A stretch of DNA of 10,829 nt, taken from JAFGJQ01 sp964586145. Lineage in GTDB: Bacteria > Planctomycetota > Phycisphaerae > UBA1845. The translations under genes and the position numbers were made by a program. Shown here piece by piece: positions 1 through 9,071 of this stretch. How positions within the stretch are numbered: position 1 is the stretch's first letter; each line of letters starts with the position of its first letter. The DNA lies in NCBI GenBank assembly GCA_964586145.1, contig CAZPHH010000124.1, positions 1-10,829 of the forward strand. The letters are read 5' to 3'. Below the pieces are notes generated by a model that was given only the letters and a program-made list of their open reading frames with translations, made no database searches and was not told where the DNA came from.

Positions 1-104
1 CCCACGCAGCATAGCCGATGAGTCGACTGTTGCGTAGTACAGGCCCGCCACTGCCTCTCGGCGCCGTTCTGAAAGTGCAGTGAATCAGCCGGTCTGAAGA
101 TGTA

Positions 105-175
105 GTCTTCTTCCTCTTGGTCTTCTTCCCTCCAGGCGCGCACCTGTCTTCTTCACCTGGGTTTTCTTCCCGCTA
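105..175. repeat. Pyrimidine-rich tract of four ~15-nt GTCTTCTTCC-type units
   Basis: The + strand here is almost all C and T and contains four related units. GTCTTCTTCC starts at 105 and 120, GTCTTCTTC at 146, and GTTTTCTTCC at 161. The start-to-start spacings are 15, 26 and 15 nt, so it reads as two pairs of 15-nt units with an 11-nt GC-rich spacer between them. It ends about 60 nt before the start of the zinc-ribbon-like gene at 237. On the minus strand the tract would read as a short Lys/Arg-rich peptide, but no credible gene was found. The role is unknown: it could be a leader or regulatory tract, the edge of a mobile or repetitive element, or simple low-complexity sequence. Confidence 0.6.
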
Positions 176-224
176 CACATGACTGGGGTCCTGGCGGTTC
201 GGACGGCAACATGGGCGGTCCGTT

Positions 225-230
225 TTGGAG
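225..230 (+). promoter_or_regulatory. Ribosome binding site deciding the start at 237
   Basis: TTGGAG lies 6 nt before the ATG at 237. The longer open frame would begin with the TTG at 225, which is itself part of this Shine-Dalgarno. The ATG at 237 is therefore preferred. Confidence 0.55.
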
Positions 231-236
231 CCGCCC

Positions 237-1109
237 ATGACCCGAACCCGACGATGCAAGTGCCGCCACTGCGCGCAGTTGTACGATCCCGACCCGCGCA
301 ACCGTTACCACCAAAGGTACTGCCGCCAGCCGGCTTGCCGCCGGGCCAGCAAATCAGCCAGCCAGCGCCGTTGGCGGACGTCGCCCAAGGGCAAAAACTA
401 CTTCCGCGGGCCGGCCAACCGCCAGCGGGTGAAGGCCTGGCAACGGGCCCATCCGGGCTACTGGCGGAAGCGGCGTCAGTCCCGGCGCGCCGGGACTCGC
501 GCCTTACAAGATCACTGCCCGCCGCAAGTCCTGGTCCCGGAAGGAGATAAGTCCACCTTACCGCCGCGCGCCTTACAAGATGTCATCCGCACGCAAGGTC
601 TTGCCCTGACAGGACTGGTCGCTCAGTTAACCGGCAGCGCCTTACAAGAGAACATCGCTTCCACCACCCGCCGACTGATACGCTTGGGCCAGCAGATTCA
701 GGGGCCCCACCGCCGGAGACTCGCCGATGACCTCCGACGATACGCGGGGGACGGCCCGATCCACACGGATGATCGTCCCATCCTCGACTACATGACGCAC
801 GCGAGTCCGTACAAGAACACATTGTCCGTAAACCTTCGTGAGATGCTGCAGCAGCGCAGCAACGCCGCCGAATTCGTCTCCCGCTGGCCGGACGACACTC
901 CCCCGGAGGAGGCGATCGGGAAATGGAATCGCTGGTACGCGGCGGCCCGTCATCTGATGGAGGGGTTCGCCTGGCTTATGGATGAGAACGCTGACCGACT
1001 GGCCCAAATGGAGGTATCGTATCGCGCTGCCGTCGAATGCGTGCCCGAGGACACCCAAACACGTGCCCTGCTCGAGAACCTTCCAGGCTACCAAAGATCA
1101 GGGGATTGA
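237..1109 (+). CDS. Chimeric protein: zinc-ribbon-like HPGYW family N-half fused to a spermidine-synthase-like C-terminal end
   Basis: 290 aa from the ATG at 237. Residues 1-50 are very basic and hold a cysteine pattern (C7, C9, C12, then C29 and C34) that suggests a small zinc-binding, nucleic-acid-binding fold. Residues 55-77 carry YFRGP and AHPGYW. Together these match, from memory, a hypothetical-protein family found in many copies in Verrucomicrobia and Planctomycetes; its function is not known to me. Residues 89-155 hold three 23-residue units starting ALQ[DE] and end with TTRRLIRLGQQIQG, where I would expect that family to stop. From about residue 156 the character changes: AGDGPIHTDDRPILDY (170-185) matches the end of the catalytic domain of spermidine-synthase-like proteins, including fused MFS/spermidine synthase types, and is followed by a helical tail. 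The whole aminopropyltransferase core is missing, so no synthase activity is expected. The ORF is intact; whether the fusion is expressed is unknown. Confidence 0.7.
   Translation: MTRTRRCKCRHCAQLYDPDPRNRYHQRYCRQPACRRASKSASQRRWRTSPKGKNYFRGPANRQRVKAWQRAHPGYWRKRRQSRRAGTRALQDHCPPQVLVPEGDKSTLPPRALQDVIRTQGLALTGLVAQLTGSALQENIASTTRRLIRLGQQIQGPHRRRLADDLRRYAGDGPIHTDDRPILDYMTHASPYKNTLSVNLREMLQQRSNAAEFVSRWPDDTPPEEAIGKWNRWYAAARHLMEGFAWLMDENADRLAQMEVSYRAAVECVPEDTQTRALLENLPGYQRSGD
499..705 (+). repeat. Three 69-nt in-frame units, each opening with a 13-nt GCGCCTTACAAGA
   Basis: GCGCCTTACAAGA occurs exactly at 499-511, 568-580 and 637-649, a constant period of 69 nt (23 codons). The first two copies extend by one base on each side to CGCGCCTTACAAGAT (498-512, 567-581). 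The peptide units open ALQD, ALQD and ALQE. Units 1 and 2 also share Gln at position 9, Gly at 15 and Leu at 20. The leucine at position 2 is TTA in all three units and the leucine at position 20 is TTA in units 1 and 2. That gives five TTA codons in a gene where high GC should disfavour them. Outside the 13-mers the nucleotide match is weak. Confidence 0.85.
703..1109 (+). pseudogene. Remnant 3' end of a spermidine-synthase-like gene, now in frame with the upstream ORF
   Basis: This stretch encodes DDLRRYAGDGPIHTDDRPILDY and a helical tail to the stop at 1109. The GD-x-P-x-x-TDD-x-P motif is characteristic of the C-terminal part of spermidine-synthase-like proteins. The nucleotide-binding GxGxG segment and the catalytic aspartates that should precede it are not present in 1-702 in any frame I read. 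The apparent junction lies at an eight-base palindrome, GGGGCCCC (701-708). I infer truncation by insertion or rearrangement; the exact breakpoint is approximate. Confidence 0.55.
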
Positions 1110-1363
1110 GAGGCGTCGGGCGATGATGTGGATCCCGACGACGGCATCGTCCTTTGTCTCCAGCCTTGGTCTCTGAGTCGAAACCGATCCCCCACAGCTT
1201 CGGCCACGCTCCGTTGGGTCCACCCCACGCCTTCCAACCGCCGGCCCAGCGGTACGATCCGCTCCTTGGGTAAAACACAATCCGTCTTGGTGGAGACAGC
1301 GGCGAGACAAATGAGTGGGCGGGCTGTAGAGTGTCCGGGGCACGCCGTTTGAGGCAGGGCGAT

Positions 1364-1371
1364 AAAGGGGG
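1364..1371 (+). promoter_or_regulatory. Ribosome binding site deciding the start at 1377
   Basis: AAAGGGGG lies 5 nt before the ATG at 1377. A GTG at 1371 is in the same frame but falls inside this Shine-Dalgarno, so the ATG is the better start. Confidence 0.6.
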
Positions 1372-1376
1372 TGGCC

Positions 1377-3458
1377 ATGTTTGTCGCGTGGGTGCTGCTT
1401 GGGCTGGGATTGGCCGGTGGTGGACAGCCGGCGGAGGCCGTCGAGGTAGTTGCAGCGGAATACCGGGCGGACACGCCGTTTCCGGAGTTCTTGCCGCTGT
1501 GGCTCGAAGGGTGGGCGCGATTGCACGCGGCGGGCGAAAGCCTCGAGTCCATCCAGAACAAGAACCCGCTGGGGGGTAACGTACACCTGTACCTGCGGAA
1601 CCCGTCAGATCACCCGCTGGACGTGTCCGATCTGGCGATGGACGGCGTCAGCCTGGCGCGGGGCATCGCGTTTTCCAGGGAGGCTGGGCACCGCGGGCTT
1701 CATGCGGCGAGCATTCACTTCTCAGAGTTGCCCGACGCAGAGCGAAACCGACTGATCGAGGCCGGCGAGCCGGTCTGGTGGAAAGTGGACCCGCAGCCCG
1801 TCCCGCCGAAGGGGTTTGCCGAGGTTGTCATTCGACTGCGCCGGAACCCGCGAGCGGCCGCCGTTGCCATCCAGGTGTGCGCGGGGACGACAAAGACAGA
1901 AGCCCGCGTGAATGTGGGCAAATCGAATCCACGAATTGCCGGTGCGGCTTTCTCGCCCGCACTCGACGCCGTGACGCTCTACCTGCGCCATCCACGCCAG
2001 GAAGCCACACCCCCAACCCGCTGCCGGATGGACGGCACGGACGTCACTGAACATGTGACCTTGCGGCCGGGAGGCCACAGCGACACGCTGCCCATCATCG
2101 TCCGGCCACCCCGCCCGTTGGAGACCGGGGCTTTCCATTTCTTCCAAGTGGAGTATGGGGACGGCTCAACAGCGCAGGCGGGCATCCGGGCCTGGGCGGA
2201 CGAACTGGTCTACGGCATGTGGGGCTACACCAACGCCGGCCGCACGCCCGAGGAGAACGCGAAAACCTGCCTGACGGACCTGAGCCGCCACACCATCAAC
2301 GTCCACATGGGCATGGGCGGCGACTGGGGACCGTTCATTGACAGCCAGGCCGGACAGGATTTTCTTGAGACGCTCGGCATGCGGATGGTGGTGAAAGAGC
2401 CCGGCAGCACCCGCAAGCCCGTCTACTGCTTCCTGATGGACGAGCCGGACGCGAATGACTACTTCGCCAGTCAACTGCCGGCGCCGCAGCGCCTGGGGAC
2501 CCTCGCCCAGGCACTCGTACGGCACAGCGCCGCCCTGCGCCAACGCGACCCGGCCACCCCGCACCTGCTGAACGTCAACAACACGTACAAGCCGGAGAAC
2601 TGGTACACCTACGGCCAACTTCCCGACGTCCTGGCCACGGATCCGTACTACCAGGAGCAGCTCGCGAAGGTGTACGGCGAGCGACCCGGGTGGCTGGCCT
2701 CGTTCGTGAAGCCGACGTTCGTCTACGCCACGGCCGTCGTGTGTCGTTCGGCGGCTGAGCCGAGGCCGGTCCATGTCATTCTCAACGCCGTCCGGCACGA
2801 CCACTCTGAGCAGCCGTTCCGGTTCGCCACGCCTGCGGAGAAGCGAATCGAGCTGTACTATGCGCTGGCCGGCGGGGCACGGGGATTCTCCTATTGGTGG
2901 TACGCGCCATATGACCAGTACTACGGCGTGGGCGGATCGGGACCCGAGGCTGCCGCTCTCTGGAGAGAGATCGGGCTGCTCGGCGCCGAGGTGCGGACGG
3001 CGGGGTCGGTCATCACCCGAAGCTGTCCGGCCACCGTGCCCGTGAAGGCGCCTCCGCGTCTGTGGGTCCGAACGCTGCTGGCAGGACTGGACACGCTGGT
3101 AGTCGTCGTGGTCAATGACAACTTCGCCGTGGATCGCAGCGGCACGGTTATTTATCCGGTCGAGAAGGCGTCCGTGACGGTGGGGCTACCGGCCTGGCTT
3201 GTGCCGAAGGCGGCATTCGAGGTTACGTACGCAGGGACGCGGATCGTGCCGTGGACGGCCTCCGGCAACCAGGTGACACTCGACCTGGGCACGGTGGAGG
3301 TGACACGGCTGGTCTTCATCTCGGCGGAGGCAGAACTCCAGGACGAGTTAGAGGAAGCCTACCGGACTCGGTTCGCGGCCAACGTGAAGGAACTGCTGCG
3401 TTCGCAGGAAACCCATGCGGAGCAAACACCCGGAAGCGGCGACGGACACACGGAATGA
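1377..3458 (+). CDS. Putative exported glycoside-hydrolase-like (TIM-barrel) protein
   Basis: 693 aa. The first ~20 residues (FVAWVLLGLGLAGGG then QPAEA) form a hydrophobic segment with a likely signal-peptidase site after AEA near residue 21. The n-region has no Lys or Arg, which weakens the export call. Residues ~25-265 look beta-rich (NVHLYLRNPSDHPLDV, VTLYLRHP) and resemble an accessory domain. Residues ~275-540 look like an alpha/beta barrel, with a DEPD motif at 355-358 at the end of a predicted strand (YCFLMDEPD), TDPYYQ around 421, and an aromatic block GFSYWWYAPYDQYYG at 503-517. Such DEP motifs and Trp/Tyr clusters are typical of glycoside-hydrolase-like barrels such as DUF4091-type proteins; the acidic pair is the candidate active site. 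The end is a beta-sandwich-like region and a charged helical tail. Substrate and activity are unknown. It stands alone, 268 nt after the previous ORF. Confidence 0.75.
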   Translation: MFVAWVLLGLGLAGGGQPAEAVEVVAAEYRADTPFPEFLPLWLEGWARLHAAGESLESIQNKNPLGGNVHLYLRNPSDHPLDVSDLAMDGVSLARGIAFSREAGHRGLHAASIHFSELPDAERNRLIEAGEPVWWKVDPQPVPPKGFAEVVIRLRRNPRAAAVAIQVCAGTTKTEARVNVGKSNPRIAGAAFSPALDAVTLYLRHPRQEATPPTRCRMDGTDVTEHVTLRPGGHSDTLPIIVRPPRPLETGAFHFFQVEYGDGSTAQAGIRAWADELVYGMWGYTNAGRTPEENAKTCLTDLSRHTINVHMGMGGDWGPFIDSQAGQDFLETLGMRMVVKEPGSTRKPVYCFLMDEPDANDYFASQLPAPQRLGTLAQALVRHSAALRQRDPATPHLLNVNNTYKPENWYTYGQLPDVLATDPYYQEQLAKVYGERPGWLASFVKPTFVYATAVVCRSAAEPRPVHVILNAVRHDHSEQPFRFATPAEKRIELYYALAGGARGFSYWWYAPYDQYYGVGGSGPEAAALWREIGLLGAEVRTAGSVITRSCPATVPVKAPPRLWVRTLLAGLDTLVVVVVNDNFAVDRSGTVIYPVEKASVTVGLPAWLVPKAAFEVTYAGTRIVPWTASGNQVTLDLGTVEVTRLVFISAEAELQDELEEAYRTRFAANVKELLRSQETHAEQTPGSGDGHTE

Positions 3459-3554
3459 CGCAGGGACGGAATCTTTGCGCGCGTCGGCCAGTGGCAATCT
3501 TCATTGCTCTCCCCGTGGTGCCTCCCTCCCCTGAATTCTCCGTGTGAACTGAAA

Positions 3555-3578
3555 CGCGTCCACGCGAGTGCAGACGCG
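3555..3578. repeat. Inverted repeat CGCGTC ... GACGCG
   Basis: Six-base perfect arms (3555-3560 and 3573-3578) around a 12-nt loop, about 100 nt after the stop of the exported protein. It could help end transcription, but there is no T-tract, so it is not called a terminator. Confidence 0.35.
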
Positions 3579-3629
3579 AGCGACCCGAAACGGCGGCAAC
3601 GACGGAATGGTGGCTGAGATCACACAATG

Positions 3630-3708
3630 CCCGGCCAACGGACGGCGTGTCCGGTTCCGCGGCACAGGAATCCGTCCGAGCGAACGAGCGGTGGGCTCAT
3701 TGGCCGGG
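3630..3708. repeat. Nine-base inverted repeat CCCGGCCAA ... TTGGCCGGG with an inner hairpin
   Basis: Perfect arms at 3630-3638 and 3700-3708 enclose 61 nt. Immediately inside the left arm is a second stem, CGGAC (3639-3643) with GTCCG (3649-3653). In RNA this would make a branched structure. The role is unknown; in high-GC DNA such arms can arise by chance. Confidence 0.4.
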
Positions 3709-4033
3709 GCACACCGGCGTTGTCCGTGGCACGGAAAATGATAGTCCGTCATCGTGACGATCGGTCATGCACTCAGGCGGTATGGTGCGGCCGTGCCATC
3801 GGTCCGCCCGCCAATACTGATATCACTCCGTCGTCTCAGTGTGACTTTGTCGTGTTTAGCCGGTGCGCACGCAGGGCGGGCTTCCATGTACGTGGTTAGC
3901 TCAAGGACGGTGCTGCAATCATGGCCGAGCGAATCAGAAGCGGACGGACCGCGCCGGCGTCAGAGAGCCGACAACACCGCGGACCAGCAGCGTCGATGTC
4001 GAACGTCCCGTGGTTGTCGTTGGCCTTTTCTGC

Positions 4034-4062
4034 TTGTCAACGCAGGCGTAAGCCGACATAAT
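4034..4062 (+). promoter_or_regulatory. Probable sigma70-type promoter of the two-kinase operon
   Basis: TTGTCA (4034-4039) and CATAAT (4057-4062) are separated by exactly 17 nt. Each hexamer matches the consensus at five of six positions. Transcription would begin near 4069, leaving a leader of roughly 115 nt before the ATG at 4184. An inverted pair GCCGAC (4052-4057) and GTCGGC (4074-4079) straddles the -10 box and the predicted start site, so it could be an operator or a 5'-end hairpin. Confidence 0.55.
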
Positions 4063-4084
4063 CCCTTGGCGGAGTCGGCGCGAA

Positions 4085-4125
4085 CCCGGGCATCGCGTTT
4101 GACCCGCCATCCCGGTGTGCCCGGG
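4085..4125 (+). repeat. Inverted repeat CCCGGGCA ... TGCCCGGG in the kinase leader
   Basis: Perfect eight-base arms at 4085-4092 and 4118-4125 with a 25-nt loop. It lies between the predicted promoter and the start codon, so it would be in the untranslated leader of the kinase mRNA. It could be a structured leader or a binding site for a dimeric regulator; nothing in it matches a riboswitch class I know. Confidence 0.5.
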
Positions 4126-4183
4126 AGACGTCTGACCTGTCACCGTCCCTGTTCGCACCGTTGGGATTCACGGAAGGACCCCG

Positions 4184-6382
4184 ATGACGCGCACGGACTC
4201 ATCACAGATGCAGCCGGCTTGCCGCGCTGCGCCGCCGGACGCACAGGAGGGGAAACGAGAACCGGCGAAGCACGCGAGCCGTGACCTGCGTGATATGTCG
4301 ACCGATGCCCCATCGGGCGGCGTGGATTTCACCTTCGGCGACATTCTCGACCTGGATGAGATCCAGCGGATTCAGGACGCGTTTTCCGCGGCCACGGGTG
4401 TGGCCTCCATCATCACCGCCCCGGACGGTCGTCCGCTGACGCGGCCCAGCAATTTCAGTCGATTGTGCCAAGACGTAATCCGCAGTACGGAGAAGGGTCT
4501 GGCCAATTGCATGCGTTCGGACGCGGTGCTGGGCCGGCCGAATCCGGACGGTCCGATCATGCAGCCCTGCTTGAGTTGCGGGCTGTGGGACGGCGGGGCG
4601 AGCATCTACGCGGGCGACCGGCACATCGCCAACTGGCTGATCGGTCAGGTTCGCAACGAGGCGCAGGATGACGCCGTCATGCTGGCGTACGCACGGTCGA
4701 TCGGCGCGGACGAGGACGCGTTCCGCGAGGCGCTGGCCGAGGTCACGCGGATGCCGACGGAGCAGTTCCGGCAGATCTGCCAGTCGCTGTTCATGTTCGC
4801 GAACCAGCTTTCACAGATTGCCTACAAGAACCTGCAACTGAACTGCGAAATCGAGGATCGCCGCCGGGCCGAGGATGCCGTACGACGGCTGAATGAGGAG
4901 TTGGAAGCACGTGTACAGCAACGAACGGCCGATCTGGAGAAGGCCGTCGCCGATCTGCGCGTGGCCAAGGAGGCGGCGGAGGCTGCGAACCGGGCGAAAA
5001 GCCTGTTTCTGGCGAACATGTCGCACGAGATTCGCACGCCCATGAACGCGATTCTCGGCTTTTCCGAGTTCATGCGGCGGGACTCCTCGCTGACGGCCGA
5101 CCAGCGGCGTGATCTCGAGACCATCAATCGAAGCGGGGAACATCTTCTGTCCCTGATCAACGACGTTCTCGAGATGTCGAAAATCGAGGCGGGACGGGTG
5201 ACGCTGCATCGAGCCGTGTTCGACCTGCACGCCCTGCTGGATGACGTCGGGACGATGTTCCGGCTGCGCACGCAGGATCGCGGTTTGCAACTCTGCGTGG
5301 AACGCCGGCCGGATGTTCCGCAGTACGTGGTCACGGACGAGAGCAAGCTCCGGCAGGTACTGATCAACCTGCTCGGCAACGCCGTGAAATTCACGGAACG
5401 CGGCGGCATCGTGCTACGCACGGCCGTCGGACGGGCGGCCGACGCGGGCCTGCGGCTGCTTGTGGAGGTGGAGGACACCGGCTCGGGCATTGCAGAAGAG
5501 GATTTCGAGCGGATCTTCCAGGCATTCGGTCAGGCGTCTGCGGTACACGGCGTTCGTGAGGGCACGGGGCTGGGACTGACCATCTGCCGTGAGTACGTCC
5601 GGCTCATGGGCGGGACGATCACGGTCCGCAGCCGGTTGGGTGAAGGGAGCACGTTCCGCGTGGACATTGCCATCGAGAAAGCGCAACCACGGGATGCGGC
5701 GAAGCCGGTTCCGACCCGTCGGGTGATCGGGCTGGCGCCGGGCGAGGCTGCACGCCGCGTTCTTGTTGTGGACGATCACCAGGAGAACCGGTTCATCCTG
5801 GCGCGAATGCTCTCCGGAATTGGCTTCCAGGTTCGGGAGGCCGGCGACGGGGCGGCGGCCGTTCGGCTCTTCGAGGAATGGTCACCCGACCTGGTGCTCA
5901 TGGACATGCGAATGCCCGTCATGGACGGTTTCGAGGCCACCGGTCGGATCAAGGCCACGCCGCGCGGCCGACAGACGCCGGTGGTGGCCGTTTCGGCCAG
6001 CGTGTTCGAGGAAGATCGCGCGGCCGTGCTCGGCGCCGGATGCGACGGGTTCCTACGAAAACCGGTCCGCGAGGATCAGATCCTGGATGCGATCCGCGGG
6101 CACCTTGCCGTACGGTACGAATATGAGGAGGAAGCGACAGCCTCCACAACCCGACTCGCGGAACGGCTGGACACGGCCGCTCTGGGTCGGCGAATGGGCA
6201 CGTTGACGACCGCGCAGCGCGAGGCGCTGCGGCAGGCGGCGGTGGAACTGCGGCCGGACGCCCTGCTGGCCACCGTGGAAGGGGTCGCCGGCAAGGATGC
6301 CGAGCTGGCCCGCGAGCTGCGTGCCCTGGTGGACGACTTTGAGTTCGCCCGGATCATCGACCTGGTGGATGCGTACTCGTAG
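4184..6382 (+). CDS. PocR-domain hybrid sensor histidine kinase
   Basis: 732 aa; the start is fixed by GGAAGGA (4172-4178) 5 nt before the ATG. Residues ~50-220 are a PocR-type sensory domain (LDLDEIQRIQDAFSAATGVA, STEKGLANC, HIANWLIGQVRNE) with cysteines C95, C109, C129 and C132. PocR domains sense small ligands, proposed to be hydrocarbon derivatives. Residues ~220-275 are a signalling coiled coil. HisKA carries the phospho-acceptor H281 in HEIRTPMN. The HATPase domain has N395 and N399, the DTGSGI box at 431-436 and GTGLGL near 460-465. A receiver domain follows with D530/D531, phospho-acceptor D574, S604 and K626, all intact. Residues ~655-732 are a helical tail (LARELRALVDDFEFARIIDL) common at the end of hybrid kinases; it has no histidine suitable for an HPt. 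No membrane segments, so it acts in the cytoplasm. It autophosphorylates and passes phosphate to its own receiver, then probably to a partner. First gene of the operon. Confidence 0.93.
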   Translation: MTRTDSSQMQPACRAAPPDAQEGKREPAKHASRDLRDMSTDAPSGGVDFTFGDILDLDEIQRIQDAFSAATGVASIITAPDGRPLTRPSNFSRLCQDVIRSTEKGLANCMRSDAVLGRPNPDGPIMQPCLSCGLWDGGASIYAGDRHIANWLIGQVRNEAQDDAVMLAYARSIGADEDAFREALAEVTRMPTEQFRQICQSLFMFANQLSQIAYKNLQLNCEIEDRRRAEDAVRRLNEELEARVQQRTADLEKAVADLRVAKEAAEAANRAKSLFLANMSHEIRTPMNAILGFSEFMRRDSSLTADQRRDLETINRSGEHLLSLINDVLEMSKIEAGRVTLHRAVFDLHALLDDVGTMFRLRTQDRGLQLCVERRPDVPQYVVTDESKLRQVLINLLGNAVKFTERGGIVLRTAVGRAADAGLRLLVEVEDTGSGIAEEDFERIFQAFGQASAVHGVREGTGLGLTICREYVRLMGGTITVRSRLGEGSTFRVDIAIEKAQPRDAAKPVPTRRVIGLAPGEAARRVLVVDDHQENRFILARMLSGIGFQVREAGDGAAAVRLFEEWSPDLVLMDMRMPVMDGFEATGRIKATPRGRQTPVVAVSASVFEEDRAAVLGAGCDGFLRKPVREDQILDAIRGHLAVRYEYEEEATASTTRLAERLDTAALGRRMGTLTTAQREALRQAAVELRPDALLATVEGVAGKDAELARELRALVDDFEFARIIDLVDAYS

Positions 6383-6390
6383 GTCGCGTT

Positions 6391-6397
6391 GGGGGTG
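6391..6397 (+). promoter_or_regulatory. Ribosome binding site deciding the start at 6402
   Basis: GGGGGTG sits in the 19-nt gap after the first kinase's stop, a few bases before the ATG at 6402. The open frame runs back to 6297 inside the first kinase, but those 35 codons are Trp/Ser/Arg-rich shadow sequence and the receiver domain begins right after 6402. Confidence 0.5.
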
Positions 6398-6401
6398 TCG
6401 C

Positions 6402-8864
<2,463 letters not shown>

Positions 8865-9001
8865 CAACGCAACCGCCGGACCACGGGGCGCGTGCCGTTC
8901 CACTTGCGCCGGCATCCCGCACACCGGCCGGCGTTCGTCGAAAAGAACAACGCTGTCGTCCGTTCTTGTAAAGACGTTGCTCCGGCGTCTGCCCGCGAGG
9001 A

Positions 9002-9007
9002 TATGAT
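9002..9007 (+). promoter_or_regulatory. Possible -10 box (TATGAT) for the membrane protein gene
   Basis: TATGAT matches five of six consensus bases and lies 65 nt upstream of the ATG at 9072. The best -35, TTGCTC at 8977-8982, is weak (three of six) and 19 nt away, so the promoter call is tentative. Confidence 0.3.
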
Positions 9008-9056
9008 AGGTCAGGACGGCCCAGGCATTGCGGCTCCGCGGTACGGACTCTCGCAC

Positions 9057-9064
9057 GGAAGGAG
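9057..9064 (+). promoter_or_regulatory. Strong ribosome binding site deciding the start at 9072
   Basis: GGAAGGAG is followed by a 7-nt spacer and ATG at 9072. The first membrane segment begins directly after this start. The ten bases CACGGAAGGA here (9054-9063) are identical to those before the PocR kinase start (4169-4178). Confidence 0.75.
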
Positions 9065-9071
9065 TCCTGCC

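Larger units (their letters stand above)
3459..4033. other. Long intergenic region with inverted repeats, no supported gene
   Basis: The whole gap to the next gene is 725 nt and its last part is the promoter and leader listed separately. Open frames exist on both strands (for example + 3754-4284) but their composition is Arg/Ser-rich and scrambled, they overlap the kinase start, and they match nothing I know. Inverted repeats noted are CGCGTC/GACGCG (3555-3578), CCCGGCCAA/TTGGCCGGG (3630-3708) and ATCGT-G-ACGAT (3751-3761). No tRNA, no known riboswitch core and no hairpin with a U-tract was seen. Confidence 0.6.
8865..9071. other. Intergenic leader between the kinase operon and the membrane protein gene
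   Basis: 207 nt without a supported gene. It holds a small hairpin, AGACG/CGTCT (8972-8976, 8986-8990), with no U-tract, and a possible -10 box listed separately. The open frame of the next gene extends back to 8892, but those codons are His/Arg/Pro-rich without a good ribosome site and are not counted as coding. Confidence 0.5.

Noticed and set aside
88..180. Short Lys/Arg-rich minus-strand peptide (about 30 codons) across the pyrimidine tract
   Set aside because: The charge comes directly from the GAAGAA-type repeat; there is no ribosome site and no known match.
701..708. GGGGCCCC considered as a target-site or element-end signature
   Set aside because: A single palindrome at the apparent junction is suggestive, but no matching copy or inverted repeat was found at a left boundary, so no mobile element is annotated.
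976..1586. Minus-strand frames around 976-1278, 1088-1561 and 1098-1586
   Set aside because: They overlap the ends of two better supported + genes, and their translations are low-information sequence without known motifs. The 1110-1370 gap itself shows only the ribosome site at 1364-1371.
3754..4284. 176-codon + frame in the gap before the PocR kinase
   Set aside because: It overlaps the promoter, the ribosome site and the first ~100 nt of the kinase gene. The peptide is Arg/Ser-rich with no recognisable motif and no good ribosome site.
8972..8990. Hairpin AGACG/CGTCT considered as the terminator of the kinase operon
   Set aside because: A 5-bp stem with a 9-nt loop and no following T-tract is too weak to call.
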